DNA from: Pseudomonas mosselii
GTDB taxonomy: Bacteria > Pseudomonadota > Gammaproteobacteria > Pseudomonadales > Pseudomonadaceae
Length of the DNA: 64,000 bases
Direction of reading: 5' to 3'
NCBI RefSeq assembly: GCF_019823065.1
Contig: NZ_CP081966.1
Location: 1,953,501 to 2,017,500, forward strand
Shown here: positions 32,952 to 44,046 of the stretch, piece after piece
Position numbering within the stretch: the first letter of the stretch is position 1
Layout of the letters: every line of letters starts with the position of its first letter
The notes under the pieces: generated by a model
What the model saw: only the letters and a program-made list of their open reading frames with translations
What the model was told of the DNA's origin: nothing
Databases searched by the model: none
Made by a program: the position numbers and the translations under genes

Positions 32952-33665
32952 TTAGGTCGGCTTGATGTACTTGAATGTTTCCGGGTAGGCGTTTGTGATA
33001 CCAATGAAGTCTGTCAAAAATAGGAGTTCTAATGCGATGATACAAAAGGGGGTTATGTACATCGAGTAAAGTATTGCGCTGGATTTTGCTTTGTAGTAAG
33101 CCCTGTCTAGCCCTTTGATTTCGTAGTCGCGAGACATATGAAGTCTTGAGATTAAGTAGTCATTATCTAGGTGTGTTTCGGATGTTGAGACTATAATTGA
33201 GTATTTTTCTCCGTAGGTTTTTATTGACTGGTCGTTTGTTGAACCTTTTACGATTTCCATTTCTAGGTCTCTGGCAAGAGACTTTAGAGTGTCAGCGCAG
33301 CGGCTGAGTTTTTCAGCGCGAACACCATAATCCGCTTTGGCAATGGTTACTGAGTAAACCAAGACGCAAACTGCGAAGAAAAGCTGCATCCCATTAGCTA
33401 CGAGTTGTGGGAATATTTGAGTTATTCCTGAGCTTTGAAGTAGTGGGATGAGAATTAGCCCTAGAGAAAGTATTGTAGTGGCGGCAAAAGATACGTCATT
33501 TTTCATTCCTAAACGGATTGCAGCTCGATAACGACAGTTTGACGTAACGCGCATGTTAAGTAGTAATTTATCAGTCGGGTCCTTTGGGGCACGTAATCCT
33601 TTTTCTGAAATATGGTCAATTTTGGACTGGGGGCCTATGGGGAGATTTGCTGGGTTCGGTTTCAC
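32952..33665 (-). CDS. SLATT-type membrane protein, third gene of the Mokosh-like operon
   Basis: 237 residues with a GTG start and AAGGA site. The pattern RYRAAIRLGMKNDVSFAATTILSLGLILI (first membrane helix, ~58-77), a second helix ~93-109 (LFFAVCVLVYSVTIAKADYG), a long charged cytoplasmic region with RAEKLSRCADTLKSLARDLE, and a third helix ~196-218 matches the SLATT fold. That fold is described as a pore-forming or membrane effector in nucleotide-signalling defence operons. It lies 24 bases after the PLD gene in the same A+T-rich block, so it is very probably co-expressed. Whether it is the effector of the system is inference. Confidence 0.75.
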   Translation of the reverse strand: MKPNPANLPIGPQSKIDHISEKGLRAPKDPTDKLLLNMRVTSNCRYRAAIRLGMKNDVSFAATTILSLGLILIPLLQSSGITQIFPQLVANGMQLFFAVCVLVYSVTIAKADYGVRAEKLSRCADTLKSLARDLEMEIVKGSTNDQSIKTYGEKYSIIVSTSETHLDNDYLISRLHMSRDYEIKGLDRAYYKAKSSAILYSMYITPFCIIALELLFLTDFIGITNAYPETFKYIKPT

Positions 33666-33689
33666 AATATACTTCCTTGTGTGGCTTGC

Positions 33690-35456
33690 TTAAATGGCGG
33701 CTTGCTGGCAGATAATGCGACCCTGAAGGTCGCTAATGATTGTTTCTGCAGCGCCGCGTAAGTTAATGTGTATTCCGAGCTCTTTTAAGTTGTCACTGCC
33801 TTTTGGGTCTGCCGAGAGCCAGTTCAAACTTGTTATTAATATGTCATTGTTATCCCACGCAAGGATTTTGGCGTGTAATTTCGGGGCTTCAACCGTTTCT
33901 AGTTGTATTCCAGCCAAAGACGCAGTGTTTTTCACTGAGAGTACATCTTTTTTTGTTACTGGGTCTGTTTCTTGGTTGAATAGTATGTTGGCCATTATGT
34001 TCTTTTCCTCGACTGCTTTTTTTAGTGCGGGCAGTACTGATGAGTAGAGTGTGCCGCCGAGTCTATGGCTTGTGACAAAAATTCGCTCTTTTGCTTCGTC
34101 ACGGGCACGATAGATGTAAGAGTTATGTTGCTCTCCTATGATTAGACTGGCTGTGGCATTGGTGTTGCTAGGAGCGGTTTGTGAAATAAGCTTCTGGCCT
34201 ATTAGTGCAATTTCTGTAGCAAGATCAGTCCAAATGCCATCGTGAATACAACAGAGGCGTGATGCGTAACTGATAACGTCTTTTACGATTCGAGGGTCTC
34301 TTAATAGCACTGACGCTTCATAGGTTGAAAAATTTGACGTGAACCAATTGCAGGATCCAATAATTGCAATAAATTCTCCATTGCATGCGGAGTCTGAAAT
34401 TATAAATTTAGAGTGAGAGCCAGTTGAATGTGGGTGGATGATAATGCTTGAGGTGAACTCAGCTATCTCTTCGCTGTTGAAGATCGCAGTTATGGCTCTG
34501 CGGGAGGAGGAAGACTCTTCGTTTATTTCGTTCTGTCCCCAGAAAATGTGGACCATCACCCCTCTCTTTGCTGCTTCTATGAGGTTGGGCGTAAGTTTGG
34601 AGAATTTGCTCTCTTCAATAAAAGTTGAGTGGATTATGATTTTTGTTCTGGCGTTGTCAATTGCATCCAGAAGGGCTTTCAAGTGATTAGTCCCTCCAAG
34701 AATGATATCTTCTAAATTGAATTTTATATCCCTGTAGTTTTCCTTCCCCGCAAGCGGTTCGAAGCGAGTGCCGGAAACTTTAACTTCCGTGTTTTCTTCG
34801 CTGATATTAGTTAGGCGGCTCTGACTAATTTCGATGATTTTTTCCTTGAGGTCAGACAGGTCTCGTTTAGGAGGCAGTCCATGGATTACACCGTCTTTAA
34901 GCGTTGCGACTACATATCTACGTATTACGCCCTTTGGTTCTGCGCTAACAAAAGTTTCATCAGGGTCTAGAAGGATGCTTAACATCCCTGTTACATCAAT
35001 TGATGTTTCTTCTGAGTCGGGAGTTAATATTACAAAATTCTCATTTTTTGCACGGTCTCTGATTGTCTGCTCAGTGAATACAGCCCATTCTCTATTCCTA
35101 TAAACGTGCCCGCAAACGAGGTCTACTATAAAGTTGGTTGGTCTGTTTTTTCTTTCTAGGATTGTAGGTAGCTCTATCCGGTCTAAAGCGATTTTTCCGA
35201 ATATTGTGGTCTTAAATAATGTGCCACTGGTTGCTTGCTCGAGTTCTACCCAGCCAGCTCGCATAAGTCGTATTATAGACTCCATAACCACCCTCCTAGG
35301 GAGATTAGCATGCGATGCAAGCGCTGAAATAGACCAGCTTTGTTTCGATAGGGCGTAAAGTACCAAGTGTTCTATTGTGCTCCAGGGATGCCCTTTGTCT
35401 ACAATAAATTTTGCTTTGCTTTTGATGACAGGAATTGCGAAGTTCAGTATGTTCAA
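33690..35456 (-). CDS. Phospholipase D-family nuclease, MkoB-like
   Basis: 588 residues. The TTG start at 35456 overlaps the helicase stop (TTGA) and has a perfect AGAGGAGG ribosome site, so coupling is clear; the next methionine would remove the N-terminal domain. Residues ~25-95 form a winged helix (WSISALASHANLPRRVVMES). Two PLD half-sites follow: H348-S-K350 with D355 and GSCNW (367-371), then H528-A-K530 with TSLNW (542-546). PLD enzymes form a single active site from two HKD motifs and cut nucleic acid or phospholipid. Pairing with an SF1 helicase is the Mokosh type I layout as I recall it. Confidence 0.84.
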   Translation of the reverse strand: MNILNFAIPVIKSKAKFIVDKGHPWSTIEHLVLYALSKQSWSISALASHANLPRRVVMESIIRLMRAGWVELEQATSGTLFKTTIFGKIALDRIELPTILERKNRPTNFIVDLVCGHVYRNREWAVFTEQTIRDRAKNENFVILTPDSEETSIDVTGMLSILLDPDETFVSAEPKGVIRRYVVATLKDGVIHGLPPKRDLSDLKEKIIEISQSRLTNISEENTEVKVSGTRFEPLAGKENYRDIKFNLEDIILGGTNHLKALLDAIDNARTKIIIHSTFIEESKFSKLTPNLIEAAKRGVMVHIFWGQNEINEESSSSRRAITAIFNSEEIAEFTSSIIIHPHSTGSHSKFIISDSACNGEFIAIIGSCNWFTSNFSTYEASVLLRDPRIVKDVISYASRLCCIHDGIWTDLATEIALIGQKLISQTAPSNTNATASLIIGEQHNSYIYRARDEAKERIFVTSHRLGGTLYSSVLPALKKAVEEKNIMANILFNQETDPVTKKDVLSVKNTASLAGIQLETVEAPKLHAKILAWDNNDILITSLNWLSADPKGSDNLKELGIHINLRGAAETIISDLQGRIICQQAAI

Positions 35457-38400
35457 AATTTGTCCTCCTCTAAGACCTTCGCTGGAACTATGTTTTTGTG
35501 AACGTCGCGATTGCTTTCAATTTTTCTTATGAGTTTTGACAGGAAGTCAATTTGACGCCTGTCGGGCTCACCTTTGGGGCGTGCATGGATTGACTTAAGG
35601 AAGTCTAAGCTGCCTACTAATACCAAGCGCCACTTGGCACGGCTCATTAATACGTTCATCCTTCGAGAGTCTGCTAAGAAGCCCAAGGCATTATATATGG
35701 TGGAATGGCTATTGTTTCTGACTAGCGAGATGATTACGCAGTCTGCTTCGTTGCCTTGGAATGAATCCACAGTGCTGCAGTATGAACCATCTCCAGCAGC
35801 ACTAGAGAAGTTATGGATGTTTGCCAAGTCGTTATTTTTTTTTGCCTCAATACGATTTGCAATTTCTCGAGTTTGTCGGCTGTAAGGGGAAAGGATAGCT
35901 ATTGTAGGCTTGGCGCTATTGTCTGAAGCTGCTGTTAGCTGTTTTATGATTATTTCAATGACATCAATTTCGTCAGGGTTGGTGTAGTGTGGTATCTTGT
36001 CACCATATTTTTTGTCCAAAGTGCTAGATACCCAGGGCATGTCAATCCAAACAATGGGTAGATCCGGAATGTTGCCGTTGGAGTGCCTTATAGGAGATGG
36101 ATTTTGCTCAAAACGTAATGCCGATGATGGGTCAGTTTTCAAATCTTCTTTATAAAAAGCGTGAGATACTAATTCTGCGATTTCAGGGTGCATTCTATGC
36201 TGATGGTGCAGAGATTTCGCGATAGGGAAGCCCTTGTTCCTGCGCTTTTGTCGATCGAACTCATTTTCGATTGTTGATTCGAATAGTAAGAAATTTTTGG
36301 CAGCTTCATCGCACAAGTCTGAAAAATCCGACGCGGCTTCTTCAGAACCATTATCTAATTTTGCATCACTAAAGATTTCGTCAACAATAGGGTCCCTAAA
36401 ATGTCTGCCTATCATCAGGTTTCCTGATTCAAGTGCATTTTTTGTGTCTGCCGGATTGCTCAAGATTTTTAGAATGCGATCAGCACCAAAAGGAGGAAGC
36501 TGTTTGTGATCTCCAATCATAAGCCTTCTTGGAGATAGTAAAAGTGGCGATGTTAATTCTCCGCCTGTCGCTTTACCTGCTTCTTCAATAATTGACCAGT
36601 CAAACTGATTTTTTTCTTCAATTAGACCTTCAAGTGCAGCGGAATTTGTCGTGGCAAATACCAGGTTTGCAGAGCGAAGTACTAAGTTCTCGATGGAGTT
36701 TTTGGATATTTCTAGTGTCGTGCTTATTGGCGTGTTTGTATCGTTGTTGTAAGCAGCTGTCAGTTGGGTTAGTTTTTCAGCTAGCTCTTTTGGAGCTGTG
36801 GAAATCAAGTCGCTGTCGGCTATTCGATTTACTATTGATCTAGTTTCATAGCCTATGTCGAAGCGTTTCTCTGCGTCTTTGGCAGATTTCTGCACACACC
36901 GGATTATAATTGCATCATTACTGTCTGAAACTATATCTTTGATCTCCTGCATTAGGTGGTCGACAGCGTGATTGCTCTGTGCGGATAAAAGTATTCTTGA
37001 GGAGCTGTCGTTGCTAATTATTTGGCTGACAAGTTCTCGGACTAGTCTGGTTTTTCCAACTCCTGGTGGTCCTTGTACGAGAAAGAGTGGCAGTGTTTCG
37101 ATAATGGACTTAAATGCATCTTGTTTAGACGTGTCTAGGCTTAAATATGCAGCGTCTTCTACTATTTGCTCATGGCTGCTCATAATCCGTCCTCGGGGAT
37201 CACAGATCATTCTTGCAAGTTCATTGTGCTCCCCTAAAGCTGTAAAGCTTTTCAGACGTCGTCTGAGTTGTAAGTCTCTGCCGGCAGAGTCTGCTGATAT
37301 GAGATAAACAGTATTTGATGTGTTGGGAGGGTTATCTCCCGTAAAGGTATATATTTTTCTTCCGTCCTTATCATTTGCATGAGAGTGAAATTGCCATTCG
37401 GTATCCATGTCGGAGCGCTCACCAATATTAGGTGAGTCAGTTAGAATCCAATTACCAGATCCGCCTTCAATGCGATCTTCTATTAAGGATTTTTCGAGGC
37501 GTCTCGCAAGGTTGTCACGTATCTTTAATGATCGACATAGCTCCTCTCTTTCTGTATCGGTTCTAGCTGTTATTTTGATGCTAATGGTTCCGTCAAGTTG
37601 AGGCGTGTAAGCTTGCTTGGGTTCGCGGATAATAGATACCGGATATGCTTCGCTCGCGGCAAAAAGGTAGTCTAATATTTGGCTTAATATTAAAGATTTT
37701 CGCGTTTTTAGCTCTTCGCTGTAAGGGTCTTCAGGTAAGGAAGCTTTGTTTGTAAGAGAAGTCCAAGAAGTAGTCCTTCCCTTTAGGCGAGCTGCTCGCT
37801 TTGCTTCTGTTAAAGGAAGTGTATTTAAGGAGCTACCACTCAGAGGTATTTGATAAATTATAGGGTTAGGTACTTTGTTGGATGGTTCTATCGAGCTGCA
37901 ATAGGCTAAGTCCCAAGAGGCAGGTGCACCTCTTTTTTGAAATGCATCGATAGTATAGGTGAGGAGTTCTCCTCTTAAGCAATATTTCAGGCCTGTTGAT
38001 GAGAAATTGGACTTCATAGCTTGAAATATAGGGGTTCGCAGGTCCTTCTTAATAAAATCAAGTTGCTCTTCTTCATCATCGATTTCAATTTGATTTTTTG
38101 ATGCCTGGCGTATTGTCGTAGCGGCTTTGCTCTCGGGGCCAAGAGATAAGAAAAAACTATAAAGATGTTCTTTGTTTTGGAGTTCGCTATCGAGTTCAAG
38201 TAGGATTTTGTCTATTTTTGTAATTACGTATTTTCCATCTATCCTATCTGTTTTTACATATCCTTGAAGCTCTCTGATTAGCTTTATTTCGTCGGCGCTG
38301 ATTCCATCTGAAACTTCGTGATTTGAAATTCCTAGATTTATTAACTTGGTGTACGGAACTCCCAATAGTGTGGCTGCGATTTCACCAAGCTGCTGCCAAT

Positions 38401-39037
38401 CTTTGATGAATGAGTGAGTATTATCGTAACTGTGTGGTGGCGTTTTGTTAGAGTGTTTTTCTGGCTCTACTAGCCTCATGGACCATTCGAATCCTGTCAG
38501 CTGAAAATCAGGTTCGTCTGTGTTGGATGTAAGTATGGACCAGTTATTGAGGTTTCGATGAAGCAGTCCTTGTAAGTGAAGGATTTCTAGTCCTTTGGAA
38601 ATCCGATGTAAATTTGCCCAGCTGAGTCGTCTGTTTCTAGTTGATCTTGGGTTCTTGGTAGGGGTGTAGTCATCATTGCGGATTAATATTTCCAGAGGCT
38701 GGCGCTGTTCTGTCTTGATTACAAGGTGATAACCAGTTTCGTCTATTAGGGCAGTTTTGAGTTCTGCTATATAGTTCGAGATTCCTGGGAATCCTGCAAG
38801 TCGATAAAGTTGGCGAGTCTCGTTTTTCCAAACCTCGTATATGTCTTTGTCGTCTATGTTTGGATTTCTAGGCCAGGTTTTAATTAATACGTTACTTCCA
38901 TGCTCATCGACAGCATTGCGCTGAGACGGCGAACCAGTGCTTTTATTGAATGTGCATAAGTATTTTTTTTCGAGGGTGTAGCCGGATAACGCACTGCTTT
39001 TGGCGGTCTTTTTTAATGTTAAGTTGCCTTGTGACAT
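35453..39037 (-). CDS. Pseudokinase-SF1 (UPF1-like) helicase, MkoA-like
   Basis: 1194 residues; ATG at 39037 with an AGGA site. Residues ~45-230 have a protein-kinase outline: K53 (VLIK), E73, the loop H160-R161-N162 where the catalytic aspartate should be, and T181-G-F-E in place of DFG, so it looks catalytically dead. The C-terminal half is an SF1B helicase: Walker A GPPGVGKT (656-663), IIEEAGK (816-822), GDHKQLPP (842-849), HRMHPEI (947-953), TVDSFQGNEAD (1089-1099) and MNVLMSRAKWRL (1127-1138). UPF1-type helicases act on RNA or DNA. With the PLD gene it matches Mokosh type I antiphage systems. Base composition differs sharply from the backbone, indicating transfer. Confidence 0.85.
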   Translation of the reverse strand: MSQGNLTLKKTAKSSALSGYTLEKKYLCTFNKSTGSPSQRNAVDEHGSNVLIKTWPRNPNIDDKDIYEVWKNETRQLYRLAGFPGISNYIAELKTALIDETGYHLVIKTEQRQPLEILIRNDDYTPTKNPRSTRNRRLSWANLHRISKGLEILHLQGLLHRNLNNWSILTSNTDEPDFQLTGFEWSMRLVEPEKHSNKTPPHSYDNTHSFIKDWQQLGEIAATLLGVPYTKLINLGISNHEVSDGISADEIKLIRELQGYVKTDRIDGKYVITKIDKILLELDSELQNKEHLYSFFLSLGPESKAATTIRQASKNQIEIDDEEEQLDFIKKDLRTPIFQAMKSNFSSTGLKYCLRGELLTYTIDAFQKRGAPASWDLAYCSSIEPSNKVPNPIIYQIPLSGSSLNTLPLTEAKRAARLKGRTTSWTSLTNKASLPEDPYSEELKTRKSLILSQILDYLFAASEAYPVSIIREPKQAYTPQLDGTISIKITARTDTEREELCRSLKIRDNLARRLEKSLIEDRIEGGSGNWILTDSPNIGERSDMDTEWQFHSHANDKDGRKIYTFTGDNPPNTSNTVYLISADSAGRDLQLRRRLKSFTALGEHNELARMICDPRGRIMSSHEQIVEDAAYLSLDTSKQDAFKSIIETLPLFLVQGPPGVGKTRLVRELVSQIISNDSSSRILLSAQSNHAVDHLMQEIKDIVSDSNDAIIIRCVQKSAKDAEKRFDIGYETRSIVNRIADSDLISTAPKELAEKLTQLTAAYNNDTNTPISTTLEISKNSIENLVLRSANLVFATTNSAALEGLIEEKNQFDWSIIEEAGKATGGELTSPLLLSPRRLMIGDHKQLPPFGADRILKILSNPADTKNALESGNLMIGRHFRDPIVDEIFSDAKLDNGSEEAASDFSDLCDEAAKNFLLFESTIENEFDRQKRRNKGFPIAKSLHHQHRMHPEIAELVSHAFYKEDLKTDPSSALRFEQNPSPIRHSNGNIPDLPIVWIDMPWVSSTLDKKYGDKIPHYTNPDEIDVIEIIIKQLTAASDNSAKPTIAILSPYSRQTREIANRIEAKKNNDLANIHNFSSAAGDGSYCSTVDSFQGNEADCVIISLVRNNSHSTIYNALGFLADSRRMNVLMSRAKWRLVLVGSLDFLKSIHARPKGEPDRRQIDFLSKLIRKIESNRDVHKNIVPAKVLEEDKF

Positions 39038-39301
39038 ATGAAATCCTTTTTCATTGGTGCGGTTTGTGTATTGGGCGCTGTTTTGATACTTGGGATTGTC
39101 TTGGATGTTCAGCTGTGTTGCGGGATTGATATCGGCGGCTGTTTTCTGATGCTACTAATATGACATCACCATGTCCAGATGCAATGGCAGATTCATCCCC
39201 CTGTTCTAGGCCCTGTACGAAATCCCGAGAAGCCCAATTGCCGCCCCTAGAGCGTAGAGATTTTGTAGAGTCCCCCGCCATCGGCGGAAAGAAATTCTGT
39301 G

Positions 39302-40174
39302 ATGGCAAAGCGTTACGAACTCTCGGACGAGGCCTGGGATGTGGTCTGCGATCTCTTCATCGAAACTCATGGCCGAAGGCAGCCGCGTCTGAGTGACCGC
39401 CCGATGCTCGAGGGCGTACTCTGGGTACTGTGCTGCGTGCGAGATATGCCAGAGCGCTTCGGCCCATGGTCAACGGTGTATCAACGGTTTCGGGGTTGGC
39501 GAAATCAAGGAACGTTCGATCAGATGCTCAACGCTTGCACCTGAGATTGAATGAGCAAGGCTTGATCGACCTGCAAACGTGGATGATCGACTCAACCACC
39601 GTACGGGCAACCCGAGTTTCTTCTGGTGCCGGGAAAAAGAGGGCCTGACGAGTCTGCCGATCACGCTATAGGCCGCAGTCGCGGCGGTCTGATAACCAAA
39701 ATCCATATGCTCTGCGACGCCAACGGGATACCGTTGCGCTTCCTCCTCTCTGACGGTCAATCCAGTGACATCAGCTACGCCCAGCCATTGTTGGACAAAG
39801 TCAGCATTCCGTCGAGCCAACGAGGTCGCCCGCGGAAACGCTGCAAATGGTTGCTTGCCAACAAGGGCTACGACACCAAAGCGCTACGCCGCTGCTGCGA
39901 CCAATACCGAATGCAACCCGTCGTCCCACTGCGATCAATGCAGCGCAAGCCCAAGCCTGGCCTACCCAGATAGTTTGATCGGCCCAAGTACCGACAGCGC
40001 AACATCATTGAGCACATGTTTGGCTGGGTGAAAGAGAGCCGTCATATCATGCCTCGCTTCGACAAACTCGCAAAAAGCCATGCAGCCATGGTCTCGCTGG
40101 GTTGCTCCATGTGGTGTTTGCGACATCTCTTTTCGTACAAAGCCTATATGATGGGTGGCTGCAAACCAATGTGA
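39302..40174 (+). pseudogene. IS5-family (IS427-like) transposase, disrupted
   Basis: Remnant of an IS5/IS427-type DDE transposase gene in three reading segments: 39302-39544 (KRYELSDEAWDVVCDLF..), then a shift near 39530 to the frame with LRLNEQGLIDLQTWMIDSTT, then a shift at the A-rich GGGAAAAAGAGGG (about 39637) into KRGPDESADHAIGRSRGGL. A TAG at 39971-39973 interrupts before FDRPKYRQRNIIEHMFGW. The A-run shift may be the programmed frameshift known in this group; the other shift and the stop codon are damage. Terminal inverted repeats could not be defined. It lies upstream of the Mokosh-like operon on the opposite strand. Confidence 0.82.
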
Positions 40175-40350
40175 GAGAATTACGGCCTAGCGCTGTTCGT
40201 GTTGAAGTCAATTTCGCTGGCTAGTTGTTCAAGTAGTGAGTGGCCATTGAATGATGTATAGCTATAAAATCTTATGGAAAAATACTAGCGCTTGCCGTAG
40301 GGGTAAGTTTGCGGCAGATGGAAGTCCATTTTTGATTTATATTTAAGGTG

Positions 40351-41949
<1,599 letters not shown>

Positions 41950-41950
41950 G

Positions 41951-42970
41951 TCATTTCCTCGGGTCGAAGGCGTCGCGGGCGGATTCGCCGATGAATACCA
42001 GCAGGCTCAGCATCACCGCCAGCACGGCGAAGGCGCTGATGCCCAGCCACGGGGCTTGCAGGTTGGACTTGCCCTGGGCGACCAGCTCGCCCAGCGACGG
42101 CGAACCGGCGGGCAGGCCGAAGCCGAGGAAGTCCAGGGCGGTGAGGGTGCCGATGGCGCCGGTGAGGATGAACGGCATGAAGGTCATGGTCGAGATCATG
42201 GCGTTGGGCAGGATGTGGCGGAACATGATCGGGCCATTGCGCATGCCCAAGGCGCGGGCGGCGCGCACGTATTCGAGGTTGCGCCCACGCAGGAACTCGG
42301 CGCGCACCACGTCCACCAGGCTCATCCACGAGAACAGCAGCATGATGCCCAGCAACCACCAGAAGTTGGGCTGCACGAAGCTGGCAAGGATGATCAGCAG
42401 GTACAGCACCGGCAGGCCGGACCAGATTTCCAGGAAGCGCTGGCCGGCCAGGTCCACCCAGCCGCCGTAGAAGCCCTGCAAGGCGCCGGCGATCACGCCG
42501 ACGATGGAGCTGGCGATGGTCAGCGTGAGAGCGAACAGCACCGAGATGCGGAAGCCGTAGATCACCCGGGCCAGCACGTCGCGGCCCTGGTCGTCGGTGC
42601 CCAGCAGGTTGTCGGTGGAGGGCGGCGCGGGGGCCGGCACCTTCAGGTCGTAGTTGATGCTTTGGTAGCTGTAGGGGATCGGCGCCCACAGCACGAAGGC
42701 GTCCTTTTTCTCCAGCAGCTCGCGGATGTACGGGCTCTTGTAGTTGGCCTCCAGCGGGAACTCGCCGCCGAAAGTGGTCTCCGGGTAGCGCTTGAAGGCG
42801 GGGAAGTACCATTCGCCGTCGTAGCGCACGGCAATCGGCTTGTCGTTGGCGATGAACTCGGCGCCCAGGCTGAGCACGAACAGCACCAGGAAGATCCACA
42901 GCGACCACCAGCCGCGGCGGTTGGCCTTGAAGCGCTCGAAGCGCCGGCGATTGAGGGGAGAGAGGGCCAT
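41951..42970 (-). CDS. yejE: Peptide ABC transporter permease YejE
   Basis: 339 residues; OppC-like inner-membrane permease. It has an N-terminal membrane helix (SLWIFLVLFVLSLGAEFIAN), a long periplasmic insert with PAFKRYPETTFGGEFPLEANY and LLGTDDQGRDVLARVIYGF, then five helices with the EAA-type loop RAARALGMRNGPIMFRHILP. The insert between helix 1 and the core is characteristic of YejE. It directly follows yejB (1-base spacing), so the four transporter genes form a compact operon. Confidence 0.93.
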   Translation of the reverse strand: MALSPLNRRRFERFKANRRGWWSLWIFLVLFVLSLGAEFIANDKPIAVRYDGEWYFPAFKRYPETTFGGEFPLEANYKSPYIRELLEKKDAFVLWAPIPYSYQSINYDLKVPAPAPPSTDNLLGTDDQGRDVLARVIYGFRISVLFALTLTIASSIVGVIAGALQGFYGGWVDLAGQRFLEIWSGLPVLYLLIILASFVQPNFWWLLGIMLLFSWMSLVDVVRAEFLRGRNLEYVRAARALGMRNGPIMFRHILPNAMISTMTFMPFILTGAIGTLTALDFLGFGLPAGSPSLGELVAQGKSNLQAPWLGISAFAVLAVMLSLLVFIGESARDAFDPRK

Positions 42971-42971
42971 G

Positions 42972-44045
42972 TCAGTGCTCCCGGCTGGCGAAGTCGATGC
43001 GTGGATCGACCAGGGTGTAGGTGAGGTCGCCGATCAGCTTCACCACCAAACCAAGCAGGGTGAAGATGAACAAGGTGCCGAACACCACCGGGTAGTCGCG
43101 GTTGATCGCCGCCTCGAAACTCATCAGGCCCAGGCCGTCGAGGCTGAAGATCACCTCGATCAGCAGGGACCCTGTGAAGAAGATGCCGATGAACGCCGAG
43201 GGGAAGCCGGCGATCACCAGCAGCATGGCGTTGCGGAACACGTGGCCGTACAGCACCCGCGAGCGGCTCAGGCCCTTGGCCTTGGCGGTGACCACGTACT
43301 GCTTGTTGATCTCGTCGAGGAAGCTGTTCTTGGTCAGCAGGGTCATGGTGGCGAAGTTGCCGATCACCAGCGCGGTGATGGGCAGCACTAGGTGCCAGAA
43401 GTAGTCGAGCACCTTGCCGGTGGTGCTCAGCTCATCGAAGTTGTTGGAGGTCAGCCCGCGCAGCGGGAACCAGTCGAAGTAGCTGCCGCCGGCGAACAGC
43501 ACGATCAGCAGGATGGCGAACAGGAACGCGGGGATGGCGTAGCCGACGATGATCGCCGAGCTGGTCCAGACGTCGAAATGGCTGCCGTGGCGCACGGCCT
43601 TGGCGATCCCCAGGGGGATCGACACCAGGTACATGATCAGCGTGCTCCATAGCCCCAGCGAGATGGACACGGGCATCTTCTCGGCGATCAGGTCGATGAC
43701 CTTGGCGTCGCGGAAGAAGCTGTTGCCAAAGTCCAGTTGGGCGTAGTTCTTGACCATGATCCACAGCCGCTCGGGCGCGGACTTGTCGAAGCCGTACATG
43801 CGCTCGATCTCGGCGATCAGCGCCGGGTCCAGGCCTTGCGCGCCGCGGTAGTTGGAGCCGGCCACCGACACTTCGGCGCCGCCGCCGGCGATGCGGCTGG
43901 TGGCGCCGTCGAACCCTTCGAGCTTGGCGATCATCTGCTCCACCGGGCCGCCGGGGGCGGCCTGGACGATGATGAAGTTGATGATCAGGATGCCGAACAG
44001 GGTCGGGATGATCAGCAGCAGGCGCCGCAGGATATAGGCCAGCAT
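42972..44045 (-). CDS. yejB: Peptide ABC transporter permease YejB
   Basis: 357 residues; OppB-like permease starting [24 protein letters not shown], the standard first helix. A YejB-type insert with the [13 protein letters not shown] and [18 protein letters not shown] segment precedes the core. The EAA loop is [25 protein letters not shown]. It partners YejE to form the channel. One base separates it from the upstream binding-protein gene. Confidence 0.93.
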   Translation of the reverse strand: MLAYILRRLLLIIPTLFGILIINFIIVQAAPGGPVEQMIAKLEGFDGATSRIAGGGAEVSVAGSNYRGAQGLDPALIAEIERMYGFDKSAPERLWIMVKNYAQLDFGNSFFRDAKVIDLIAEKMPVSISLGLWSTLIMYLVSIPLGIAKAVRHGSHFDVWTSSAIIVGYAIPAFLFAILLIVLFAGGSYFDWFPLRGLTSNNFDELSTTGKVLDYFWHLVLPITALVIGNFATMTLLTKNSFLDEINKQYVVTAKAKGLSRSRVLYGHVFRNAMLLVIAGFPSAFIGIFFTGSLLIEVIFSLDGLGLMSFEAAINRDYPVVFGTLFIFTLLGLVVKLIGDLTYTLVDPRIDFASREH

Positions 44046-44046
44046 G

